Part shown: piece after piece, positions 13,502-20,618 of the stretch
Layout: every line of letters begins with the position of its first letter
Position numbering within the stretch: position 1 is the first letter of the stretch
Program-made: the position numbers and the translations under genes
Notes under the pieces: generated by a model
What the model was told of the DNA's origin: nothing
Seen by the model: the letters and a program-made list of their open reading frames with translations, nothing else
Database searches by the model: none
Assembly (NCBI GenBank): GCA_039590215.1
Contig: JBDHFX010000028.1
Span: 1 to 21,197 of the forward strand
Direction: 5' to 3'
Source: CAMYLR01 sp039590215
GTDB lineage: Bacteria; Gemmatimonadota; Gemmatimonadetes; JACCXV01; JAHWKZ01
DNA: 21,197 nt

Positions 13502-14652
13502 CGCTTCTCGCCGTTCGAACGCTTCTCCTCCTGATTCTCTGCGCAGCGGAGTGGGGATGCGCCGAGAGCCCGTCCAACGAGCCGGATTCGTCCGGTGTGG
13601 CGGATGGGACGCCGCTGGCAGCCTCGGATGGGTCCGCGGTTGACTTCAGCGGGATCGAGCTCTTCTGGCAAATCGTGGACTTGCTGTCCCAAGATGAAGA
13701 GCCGAGCCCCGAGCTATGGCGGGCCCTATTCGCCACGCCGGGCTACCGCGCCCTCACCCGCAGTGAGTTCGAGCCCTCCTTCTTCCAGGGGAGTTTTCGA
13801 CTCGCTTACATGCCGTCCCTTAGCGATTCACTCGCAACCGCCCTCGAGGAGGGAAGAGACGGCCGTCTTCTCCGGCATTACCGACAGGTCGAAGAGCGTC
13901 GGGCGGAGCTCGAGGCCTTCGCCAAAGATCTGAAGCGCTCCGGCCCGATGGAGGAGCCGTCCCGGCTTGCTGGCGAATGGTTGCCCCACCCATTGCCGGA
14001 GGAGCCGGCTCCATTGGCCCTGGTGGTATTCGATCTCGACGCTAGAGGATACGATCCGATCGTGATCGACGTGATGGCGGCTAAGGAGTTGGATCTCCTT
14101 TCCTTTCTCGCTCACGAATCCCACCACTGGTACCGAAACGATCGTGCGATGGTCGACTGGGACGGGGTAGCACCCCATGACGAAGAGTTGCTCTGGACGC
14201 TGTACCAGATCCAGGGCGAGGGAATCGCCGACCAGATCGACAAGCGTTCGTGGATTGACGGGGGTGCGCCAGTGCCCGCTGCCCGAGAGGCCTATGCCAC
14301 GGACTACATCGAGACCTTGGCTGCGACGCCTGCGACGATTCGTGAACTCGACTCCCTACTCGCAGCTCTTGGGGCTGCCAGCGAAGAGGATCACCGTGCC
14401 GGTATCGGAACACGCTTTGCTGCGCTCGTTCCCATGAGCGGCCACCCGACCGGCTACTACATGGCCAGGATGATCCTGGAAGTGCTGGGCAGGGAGCGGC
14501 TGGTGATAGACGTTGCGAATCCGGTGGCCTTCTTTCAGGCGTACGATGAGGCCGCGCGAGCGTCGGGCGCCCAGGGCCTTTCCCCCGAGGCGTTGCGTAG
14601 TCTGGCGGAGCTGGAAGCGCCCTTCACGAGAGTGCGCTCCGAAGCAAGATGA
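13498..14652 (+). CDS. Putative lipoprotein zinc metallopeptidase with HExxH motif
   Basis: The protein has 384 residues from the ATG at 13498, with AAGGAGG directly upstream. Residues 1-21 form a signal sequence ending in a lipobox-like EWGC, so Cys21 may be lipidated. HESHH at 206-210 (in LSFLAHESHHWYRND) is an HExxH zinc site. GEGIADQID about 30 residues on supplies a Glu suitable as third ligand, the gluzincin-like arrangement seen in DUF5700/DUF2268-type predicted peptidases. The rest is helical. It would act in the periplasm; the substrate is unknown. An alternative is a non-catalytic zinc protein. The overlap with the preceding small membrane protein gene suggests co-expression. Confidence 0.75.
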   Translation: MTLLAVRTLLLLILCAAEWGCAESPSNEPDSSGVADGTPLAASDGSAVDFSGIELFWQIVDLLSQDEEPSPELWRALFATPGYRALTRSEFEPSFFQGSFRLAYMPSLSDSLATALEEGRDGRLLRHYRQVEERRAELEAFAKDLKRSGPMEEPSRLAGEWLPHPLPEEPAPLALVVFDLDARGYDPIVIDVMAAKELDLLSFLAHESHHWYRNDRAMVDWDGVAPHDEELLWTLYQIQGEGIADQIDKRSWIDGGAPVPAAREAYATDYIETLAATPATIRELDSLLAALGAASEEDHRAGIGTRFAALVPMSGHPTGYYMARMILEVLGRERLVIDVANPVAFFQAYDEAARASGAQGLSPEALRSLAELEAPFTRVRSEAR

Positions 14653-14727
14653 CGCGCCAGGCGGCGCTCTTTGAAACACCTCGGCCAACCGGGCCGTAGT
14701 AAGTGAGACGTGCATGCTGGAGATAAC

Positions 14728-16374
14728 ATGAAACCGTTTCTGCTCTTGCCCCTGCTGTCTATCGCCGTCATTGGTGCGGCGCGGACTGTATCGGCTCAGG
14801 TTCTAACGGCCGAGCAGTGGCGTGAAGATTTGCGCTACCTAGCAACCGAGGTGGAGCGCGAGCACAAGGATCTCTTTCACGCCATGACACGGGAGGAGTT
14901 CGAAAGTGGCATGGCGCGGCTTCATGAGCGCCTCCCGTCGCTCGAGTCGCACGAAATCATCGTCGAGATGGCTCGAGTCACCAACGCGGTGGGGGATGGC
15001 CATTCGGGGATCCGGATCTGGTCGGACCCCAGAATCGAGTTCCGTGCATATCCGTTGAAGCTGCACCTACTTGCGGACGGCCTTTTTGTGCAAGCCGCGG
15101 AACGCGCATACGCCAATACGGTAGGCGGTCGACTGGTGCGGATCGGCGAGGTAACCGCAGAGGAGGCGATCGATGCGATCTCTCCCCTGATTCCTCGGGA
15201 CAACGATCAGGACATCAAGACGTTCGCGCCGTCTCTTCTGGTCATGCCCGAGATTCTCGATGCGCTGGGGATCATCGAGGATATGGAGCGAGCCTCGTAC
15301 GTCGTCGTACGCGAGGGAGAGGAGATCACGATAGAGCTCGAACCAGGAGGCGTTTTTCATCTGGAGGGCCATTCTCAACTCGACCTGCGGTCGAGGGAAG
15401 CAGATTGGTCAGATGCGCGTGACGGGCCCGAGGCCCCGACCCCGCTGTGGCTGAAGGATCCAGAGAACGAGTTCTGGTTCGAGTATCTCGACGACTCGAA
15501 TACCGCCTACATCCAAATCAACCACTTCTCGAACAAGGAATCGGAGACGCTCGAAGCGTTCTCGGACCGGGTATTCGATTTCATCGAATCAGGAGGTGTG
15601 GAACGGGTCGTCTTCGACGTACGGTGGAGCCGCGGGGGAAACAACTACCTGACCCGACCGGTCATCCGAAACGTAATCCGGGCACATGAGATCGATCAGC
15701 GAGGGAACCTGTTCGTGATCATCGGTCACCGGACGTTCTCGGCCGCCCAGAGCTTTATCAATCGGCTCGAGAATTGGACCAATGCCGTTTACGTCGGGGA
15801 ACCGACCGCCCAGAACGTCAACATGTTTGGCGACAACAGGAAGATCGTCCTTCCCAACAGCGGTATCACTGTCCGTGCGTCTTACCTGTGGTGGCAGGAC
15901 ATGGATCCGCGCGATACACGACAGTGGACGGTACCCGAAGTAGCGGTCGAGCTGACTTCGGAGGACTACCGGAACAATCGAGATCCGACGATGAATGCGA
16001 TCCGAGAGTACGTGGCGCGCCCTTCCCTAGCGGATCGCCTCGAGGAGGCCTTTGGCGCTGGCGGGTTCGAGGCGGCAGTAGCGGCTTATCACGAGTTCAA
16101 GGACGATGCGGCCAACGCCTATGTCGATACCGAGGATGTGATGAACGAGGCCGGGTATGCCTTACTGGACATGCGGCTCCCAGCGGAAGCGATCGTCATC
16201 TTCGAACTCAACGTGGAGGCGTATCCGGGTTCGTCGAACGCTTACGATAGCCTGGCCGAGGCGTACATGGAGCACGGAGACACGGAGCTGGCGATTGAGA
16301 ACTATGAGAAGTCGGTGGAGCTGAATCCAGCGAATACGAACGCCGTGACGAAACTCAAGGAACTCCGCCAGTGA
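14728..16374 (+). CDS. Exported S41-family peptidase with C-terminal TPR
   Basis: The protein has 548 residues from the ATG at 14728 (GGAG 9 bases ahead). Residues 1-23 are a signal peptide. The S41-type domain has GDGHS at 89-93, YIQINHFSN at 261-269, VVFDVRWSRGGN at about 294-305, the presumed nucleophile Ser338 in HRTFSAAQ, and VGEPTAQN at about 356-363. The position 25 residues after Ser338 is Asn, not Lys. Residues 470-548 form TPR-like helices (SSNAYDSLAEAYMEHGDTE and AIENYEKSVELNP) of a kind often found behind beta-lactamase-fold hydrolases. It is a paralog of the protein at 2375-4069. Its stop overlaps the GTG start of the next gene. Confidence 0.86.
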   Translation: MKPFLLLPLLSIAVIGAARTVSAQVLTAEQWREDLRYLATEVEREHKDLFHAMTREEFESGMARLHERLPSLESHEIIVEMARVTNAVGDGHSGIRIWSDPRIEFRAYPLKLHLLADGLFVQAAERAYANTVGGRLVRIGEVTAEEAIDAISPLIPRDNDQDIKTFAPSLLVMPEILDALGIIEDMERASYVVVREGEEITIELEPGGVFHLEGHSQLDLRSREADWSDARDGPEAPTPLWLKDPENEFWFEYLDDSNTAYIQINHFSNKESETLEAFSDRVFDFIESGGVERVVFDVRWSRGGNNYLTRPVIRNVIRAHEIDQRGNLFVIIGHRTFSAAQSFINRLENWTNAVYVGEPTAQNVNMFGDNRKIVLPNSGITVRASYLWWQDMDPRDTRQWTVPEVAVELTSEDYRNNRDPTMNAIREYVARPSLADRLEEAFGAGGFEAAVAAYHEFKDDAANAYVDTEDVMNEAGYALLDMRLPAEAIVIFELNVEAYPGSSNAYDSLAEAYMEHGDTELAIENYEKSVELNPANTNAVTKLKELRQ

Positions 16375-17906
16375 AGACAGGAGCGCTCCATCTGCTCCCG
16401 ATCGTGTTTGCACTTTCAATGTTCCCCGCGGCTGACGTCACGTTCGGGCAAACCCCTGAGGCGATTCAGACGACCGTCGCACCGGATGCGATGTTCGAGG
16501 CCATTCGCACGGAAATCTCGGAGCGTGTGGAAAGCGGTGAGATCCCATCGATGGCGATCGCGGTGTCGCGGCGCGGTGAGATGATTTGGGAGGAGGCGTT
16601 TGGGTGGGCGGATCGCGAGTCGGAGATCCCCGCGACACCGGGAACCGTGTATCCGATTGGTTCTCTCTCGAAGTCGATTACGGCGACCGGGATCATGATC
16701 CTCGTCGAGCGGGGTCTAGTCGGTCTCGATGATCCGGTCGGGGCCTTCCTTCCGGAGGGGTCGCTGACCGTGTACGAGGGGGAGCGCGAGGCGGTTACGA
16801 TCCGACGCGTGCTCCACATGAGGGGCGGGATCCCCCACGGCTGGGCCACGTATGGCAACGTCTTCGATCCCGCTGGAATCCATGAGTATTTGGCGGACAG
16901 CGGAGTTGTCGTCTTCCCACCGGGCGCGGAGGAGCTCTATTCGAACAACGCTTATGGTGTTCTCGAAGCGGTTATCGCCGGTGCTACCGAACGGGACTTT
17001 GACGAGTTCATCGAGTCCGAGGTGTTCGGGCCGCTGGGCATGCAGAGCTCCAGAGCTGGACTTGAGCCTGAGCTCGTCGGTGTCGCGGCTTCACGCTATG
17101 GGGAAGATCAGGCCCGGCTCCCCTACGACCAGTACGAGTTTGTCCCTACTGGTGGAGCCGGGATGTACGCGAGCGTTCACGATCTCATTCGTTACGCGAT
17201 GTTCCATTTGAAGCATCCAGCACCGGGTCAGAATCCGGTATTGTCGGATCAGCATCTCGATCAGATGCATTTCGCCAAGGATCCCGAACATCTCGATGGC
17301 CTCATGGCGATAGGTTGGGGATCTGTTGAGCTGGACAGCGGACGCAGGTGGCTGATCACCAATGGGAGTATCGGCGGCGCGAACTCAATGCTGACGCTTC
17401 TTCCAGATGAAGAACTGGCCGTCGCGGTGCTGACGAACATCTCGTCGTCGAGCCTCGCCGACGAAACAGCCGTCCGGATCGCCGACATCGTGTCCGTCGG
17501 TTTTGCGGAGGAGGTCGGTGAAGCCATCGGGGCGTACGAAGATGCGCGTGCACCGCGTCCATTCGAACCGAGTGCCAGTGTCGTCGGCGAGTGGCGCGGA
17601 GCACTGATGAACCGCGGTAACGAGGTCCCGGTTGCGATGAGTGTCCACGGCGACGGCGTCATGACGGTCCGGCTGGCCGACCAGGCTGAGATTCGGATCG
17701 ACGAGATGAAGACTCAGGGGAACCAGATAAGAGGCAGCTTCCGTGGCCGGATCGCCGATCACCCATACTTCGGTCGAGATCACGATATGAACGTGACCCT
17801 GTGGCACGATGACGGACGCCTGTATGGATTTGTAACGTCTGAGGCCGAAACCGAATTTGGATCGGTATCGACGCCGTTCTACGTTGAGCTGATTCAGCAA
17901 AAGTAA
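16371..17906 (+). CDS. Exported beta-lactamase-fold serine hydrolase
   Basis: The protein has 511 residues from a GTG overlapping the previous stop (GTGA). It has a signal peptide (about 1-26, cleavage near TFG-Q). The class C beta-lactamase/DD-peptidase fold is shown by Ser98-x-x-Lys101 (GSLSKSIT), Tyr190-Ser-Asn192 (ELYSNNAYG) and NGSIGG at 331-336 in place of the usual HxG or KTG box. A C-terminal domain from about 395 looks like the beta-rich lipocalin-like tail common in this family. Likely activities are esterase, DD-peptidase or D-amino-acid hydrolase; true beta-lactamase activity is unlikely from context. It is cotranscribed with the S41 protease. Confidence 0.88.
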   Translation: MKTGALHLLPIVFALSMFPAADVTFGQTPEAIQTTVAPDAMFEAIRTEISERVESGEIPSMAIAVSRRGEMIWEEAFGWADRESEIPATPGTVYPIGSLSKSITATGIMILVERGLVGLDDPVGAFLPEGSLTVYEGEREAVTIRRVLHMRGGIPHGWATYGNVFDPAGIHEYLADSGVVVFPPGAEELYSNNAYGVLEAVIAGATERDFDEFIESEVFGPLGMQSSRAGLEPELVGVAASRYGEDQARLPYDQYEFVPTGGAGMYASVHDLIRYAMFHLKHPAPGQNPVLSDQHLDQMHFAKDPEHLDGLMAIGWGSVELDSGRRWLITNGSIGGANSMLTLLPDEELAVAVLTNISSSSLADETAVRIADIVSVGFAEEVGEAIGAYEDARAPRPFEPSASVVGEWRGALMNRGNEVPVAMSVHGDGVMTVRLADQAEIRIDEMKTQGNQIRGSFRGRIADHPYFGRDHDMNVTLWHDDGRLYGFVTSEAETEFGSVSTPFYVELIQQK

Positions 17907-17930
17907 CTGGGCCTCAGGCGAGTGCTTGAA

Positions 17931-18446
17931 ATGGAACGAGAGACGGTCCAGATCCGTGCCATCACGCTTGAAGACACCCACGGGTTTTGGGAATGCGTGT
18001 CCGAGGTGGCCAAGGAACGGAAGTTCTTGAGCTTCGTCGAGGCACCACCGATCGAAATGTCTCGGAATTGGGTTGAGAAGCTGCGTAAGGCCGACTTTCC
18101 GCACTTCGTGGCGGTAGACCGTGGGAACGTCGTCGGCTGGATCGATATCGCTCCCCTCGGTCGCGAGATGTTCAGCCACGTCGGTCAGTTGGGGATGGGG
18201 TTACTGGCCGATTACAGAGGGAAGGGGTTGGGAACGCGCCTCATGGAAGTGGCGCTGGCTAGAGCGTGGGAGATCGGTCTCGAGCGCGTGGAGTTGGACG
18301 TGTACCCGTCCAATGCAACCGCTATCCACCTGTACGAGAAGTTCGGCTTTCAGCTCGAGGGATCGCGGCGCAAGGCGAAGAAGATGGACGGGGTGCACGA
18401 AGACGTCCTCATCATGGGCTTGCTTCGTGAAGAACGAGAGGTCTAG
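17931..18446 (+). CDS. GNAT-family N-acetyltransferase
   Basis: The protein has 171 residues from the ATG at 17931; an in-frame GTG at 17922 sits too close to the AGGCGAG ribosome site. Motif A is seen as LGMGLLADYRGKGLGTRLM (R-G-K-G-L-G binds the acetyl-CoA pyrophosphate). Motif B follows as VELDVYPSNATAIHLYEKFGF with the Tyr that commonly acts as general acid. It is closest in style to RimJ/RimL-like or unassigned small-molecule acetyltransferases; the acceptor is unknown. It is cytoplasmic and follows the serine hydrolase gene by 24 bases. Confidence 0.88.
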   Translation: MERETVQIRAITLEDTHGFWECVSEVAKERKFLSFVEAPPIEMSRNWVEKLRKADFPHFVAVDRGNVVGWIDIAPLGREMFSHVGQLGMGLLADYRGKGLGTRLMEVALARAWEIGLERVELDVYPSNATAIHLYEKFGFQLEGSRRKAKKMDGVHEDVLIMGLLREEREV

Positions 18447-18459
18447 CCCTCCCTATCCG

Positions 18460-18648
18460 ATGACTGATCTCGTCGAGCATTCCTTCACCTGCCCAGCATG
18501 CTGGGCCACCATCAGCATGTTGCTCGATCTCTCCCAGGGCGCCCAGAAACTCGTAAAAGACTGTGAGGTGTGCTGTCGGCCCCTGCTCGTCTCGTTTGAC
18601 ACGAAGGCGGGTGAGCTGGGAGGGTTTCGAGCAGGGTTGAACGATTGA
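18460..18648 (+). CDS. CPXCG-type cysteine-rich small protein
   Basis: The protein has 62 residues from the ATG at 18460, 13 bases after the acetyltransferase stop. Two Cys pairs, FTCPAC (about 10-13) and DCEVCC (about 34-38), with SQGAQKLVKDC between them, match the CPXCG cysteine-rich family, which probably binds zinc. In this copy the Gly of CPxCG is Trp. No function is established for the family. Confidence 0.8.
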   Translation: MTDLVEHSFTCPACWATISMLLDLSQGAQKLVKDCEVCCRPLLVSFDTKAGELGGFRAGLND

Positions 18649-18649
18649 T

Positions 18650-18727
18650 GCAATCCTCGTCGAGACGGTGACTCCCATGCTGGACACTGACGGAGAGTGG
18701 CGCGTGTCCGGGTACTATGTGAGGTAG
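18650..18727 (+). pseudogene. DUF4019 C-terminal remnant
   Basis: In one frame right after the CPXCG gene, 25 codons ending at TAG 18725-18727 read VETVTPMLDTDGEWRVSGYY and then VR. That is the recognisable end of DUF4019 proteins (secreted, function unknown). Nothing of the rest of the family lies upstream, where the CPXCG gene sits. The remnant suggests a deletion or replacement at this spot. Confidence 0.55.
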
Positions 18728-18768
18728 TGTGTTAGGTTGGTAAATAACAGGGTGACGTCAGTTCTGGC

Positions 18769-18804
18769 GGGGAGAGGCCTTTTTTCACGCGAAGGTTTCT
18801 CCCC
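18769..18804. terminator. Bidirectional terminator between convergent genes
   Basis: A 13-base stem (18769-18781 with 18792-18804; two G-T pairs on the plus strand) encloses a 10-base loop. It lies between the plus-strand run ending at 18648 and the minus-strand gene ending at 18808. T residues are limited to GTTTC on the plus side. On the minus side the stem comes directly after the sixA stop region. Confidence 0.65.
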
Positions 18805-18807
18805 GTT

Positions 18808-19278
18808 TCAAATGAGCCCCTCGACCTGACGAGGCGTCACCACCCAGCGTACGGACCACTTGCTTTCCTCACGTATCAGACAAACGATGCCGGCGTTGCG
18901 AAACCGGATGATCCCTTTCGTGGGATCGCCGACGAGTAGCAGGTTGGCTAGACGGCTCAGGAAGGGAAGGTGGCCCACTAGCATTACAGATTCGGTTTCT
19001 TTGGCGAGTTCTTCGGCCCAAGGAACGACTTCGTCGTTCGGGTTGAGGCCCGACACCGACACAACTCCTTGGCTCGACACAATACCGTGAGCCAGGATCT
19101 CGGCCGTCTGCTGGGCGCGCCGTTTGCCGCTGTGACGAACCTGGTCCACTTCGATGCCAGCCTTGGCCGCCCACGCCGCCATCCTCTCGACCACTTCCGT
19201 TCCGAATTGAGTCAGCGCTCGCTCCGGGTCCTCCGCTTCCGTCTTGGCTTCGCCATGTTGAACCAAGTAGAGGTTCAC
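18808..19278 (-). CDS. sixA: SixA-type phosphohistidine phosphatase
   Basis: The protein has 156 residues from a GTG at 19278 with AGGAGGTG about 7 bases ahead. It belongs to the histidine phosphatase superfamily: NLYLVQHGEA at 2-11 gives the nucleophile His8 (with Gln where RHG proteins have Arg), and VMLVGHLPFLSRL gives the second His103. The short length without insertions fits SixA, which removes phosphate from phosphohistidine in phosphorelay or PTS-like proteins. It is the last gene of a leftward group with DoxX and cupin genes. A general small phosphatase is the alternative. Confidence 0.85.
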   Translation of the reverse strand: MNLYLVQHGEAKTEAEDPERALTQFGTEVVERMAAWAAKAGIEVDQVRHSGKRRAQQTAEILAHGIVSSQGVVSVSGLNPNDEVVPWAEELAKETESVMLVGHLPFLSRLANLLLVGDPTKGIIRFRNAGIVCLIREESKWSVRWVVTPRQVEGLI

Positions 19279-19311
19279 GGTTGAAACACCTCCTAACGCT
19301 CGTCGCTTAGA

Positions 19312-19422
19312 TCATGAACCCGAGAGACCGGCGCAGATCATGAAGCCGAAAACCAAAAAGAAGAAAGCCGCGATCAGAAACGCGAGCAGTAGGCAACCTC
19401 CGCGAGCCTTGTAGTACAGTGA
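19312..19422 (-). other. In-frame hydrophobic extension after the cupin stop codon
   Basis: After the cupin TAG (19425-19423, minus strand) the same frame stays open for 36 codons to a TGA at 19314-19312. The residues are YYKARGG, then LLLAFLIAAFFFLVFGFM and a short polar end, a clear single transmembrane helix. No ATG, GTG or TTG with a ribosome site precedes it. It could be a stop-readthrough tail, a small protein using CTG, or the decayed end of a once longer gene. Confidence 0.3.
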
Positions 19423-19788
19423 CTAGTCTTCTGAGAATAGAACGGGCGGGTTCCCTCTGTCGCCGTGGATGACGGAGAGAAACTTCGTTGGGGTTTCTCC
19501 CGGGTTTTTGTTGTTGAACCACGTGCCAGCGTCTTCCAGTAGCGCGTCGCCTGCGTGGTGCACCGTTTTGGTTCCGTCGTCCTGCTCGACTACGAGGGTC
19601 CCCTCCATCACATACATGAAAGCCGGTGCGGGATGTTTGTGACGACCCACCTCACCACCGGGCGCGATCTCCACGAAATGCGACACGATCTCTGGCGAGT
19701 CGGTCTGCAAGTATTGGAAATCGTTTCCGCTCAGTGTCGTATGGTGTGCCGAAATCCTAGTGACTTTGAAGTCAGCATTGTCTGTCAT
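19423..19788 (-). CDS. Small cupin-domain protein
   Basis: The protein has 122 residues from the ATG at 19788, which has GAAGAGG about 5 bases ahead; an upstream in-frame ATG at 19815 almost touches the DoxX stop and lacks such a site. The cupin core is visible: PGGEVGRHKHPAPAFMYVMEG gives the HxH metal ligands and the closing Gly, followed by a second motif (HHAGDALLEDAGTWFNNKNP). The Glu usually found between HxH and the closing Gly is absent. The fold suggests a metal-binding sensor or small dioxygenase-like protein. It lies just downstream of a DoxX gene, a common pairing. Confidence 0.82.
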   Translation of the reverse strand: MTDNADFKVTRISAHHTTLSGNDFQYLQTDSPEIVSHFVEIAPGGEVGRHKHPAPAFMYVMEGTLVVEQDDGTKTVHHAGDALLEDAGTWFNNKNPGETPTKFLSVIHGDRGNPPVLFSED

Positions 19789-19818
19789 CTGAACCTCTTC
19801 TATTCCGACATCCATCGC

Positions 19819-20271
19819 CTAACCGGTGGGCACTTCTGCCGCGTGTTGCCCGCCAAACCGGCTTCCCAGCGCGCCCGTCCCCGATCCACTCAACGCGAGG
19901 CAGATCAATCCCCCGATGAGTACCAGATGGTACTCGAAGCCGTAAGCCAGCGGCACGTTCGGAACGGCGACGATAAAGAAGCCCTGCCGCACGTGGAAGA
20001 GGGCGACCGCGACGATCATCTCGAAGGCAAGAAGCGCTGCGGCCGGGCGGGTGAAAACACCCAGCAAGAGTGCCAGGCCACCGAGCACCTCGGCGATCGC
20101 TGTCAGCCAGAGGAGTGGTTCGGGCATTGACCAGCCAGCCATGAGCAGCATCTCCCGGATAAAGGAGACCTCACCGCCAAAGATCTTCATCCAGCCATGC
20201 AGAAAGAAGATCAACCCCAAACAGACACGCAGGATTAGAAGCCCCAGCCCAGGCTTTTTCCACCAGTCCAC
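19819..20271 (-). CDS. DoxX-family membrane protein
   Basis: The protein has 150 residues from a GTG at 20271 with AGGAGGTG directly upstream. Four hydrophobic helices are seen, with the family signature LILRVCLGLIFFLHGWMKIF at the N terminus and EVLGGLALLLGVFTRPAA in the middle. DoxX proteins are inner-membrane subunits linked to quinone reduction, thiosulfate oxidation or redox stress; the exact role here is unknown. First gene of a leftward group with cupin and sixA. Confidence 0.88.
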   Translation of the reverse strand: MDWWKKPGLGLLILRVCLGLIFFLHGWMKIFGGEVSFIREMLLMAGWSMPEPLLWLTAIAEVLGGLALLLGVFTRPAAALLAFEMIVAVALFHVRQGFFIVAVPNVPLAYGFEYHLVLIGGLICLALSGSGTGALGSRFGGQHAAEVPTG

Positions 20272-20311
20272 GGTTCACCTCCTGCTGATCGATTTGTGAG
20301 AACCCAATCCC

Positions 20312-20340
20312 ATCATGGAGCCACGTTGGGGCATTGTCAA
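20312..20340 (-). promoter_or_regulatory. Promoter for the DoxX-cupin-SixA group
   Basis: On the minus strand a perfect TTGACA (20340-20335) is followed after exactly 17 bases by CATGAT (20317-20312), four of six matches to the -10 consensus. It lies about 40 bases upstream of the DoxX start. Confidence 0.6.
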
Positions 20341-20400
20341 CCTCTGGCGCCTTTGGTTGCGACTCCCGGTATCGCCGACAAGATCGCCACCACCCTGATT

Positions 20401-20590
20401 CCTAAAGTGCAGCGGGGAGAGGGGTTACACGCGTGCGCCAGAACGTTGTAGTTCGATCCCCTACGTTCTTACAGTAAACCCCTACACTCGTTACCCGGAA
20501 TCCCCCCCTCTCTTGTTACCAGGGAATTCCCTACATATCTCGCCGCGGGTAGGTCCTAAAGTGGGACCAAAGGACGGACCTATGGTGGGG
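20401..20590. repeat. Cluster of CCCTA/TAGGG-type half-sites in a divergent promoter region
   Basis: Related short motifs recur. CCTAAAGTG occurs at 20401-20409 and again as CCTAAAGTGGG at 20555-20565. CCTATGGTGGG is at 20579-20589. CCCCTAC is at 20458-20464 and 20479-20485, CCCTAC at 20529-20534, and GGGTAGG at 20547-20553. GGTCC (20552-20556) and GGACC (20564-20568) form an inverted repeat. Spacings of 21 and 24 bases between like copies suggest same-face protein binding. The layout resembles tandem operator sites of a LuxR/NarL-type or similar regulator of the porin gene. No convincing sigma-70 promoter for that gene was found. Confidence 0.45.
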
Positions 20591-20618
20591 AAAAACCGGT
20601 CAACAGGAAGGACAGAGG

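Noticed and set aside
16371..17906. Antibiotic-resistance beta-lactamase
   Set aside because: The fold is shared, but the HxG/KTG box is altered and the C-terminal domain and gene context fit a general serine hydrolase.
20401..20590. CRISPR array
   Set aside because: The repeats are short, inexact and unevenly spaced, and there are no cas genes.
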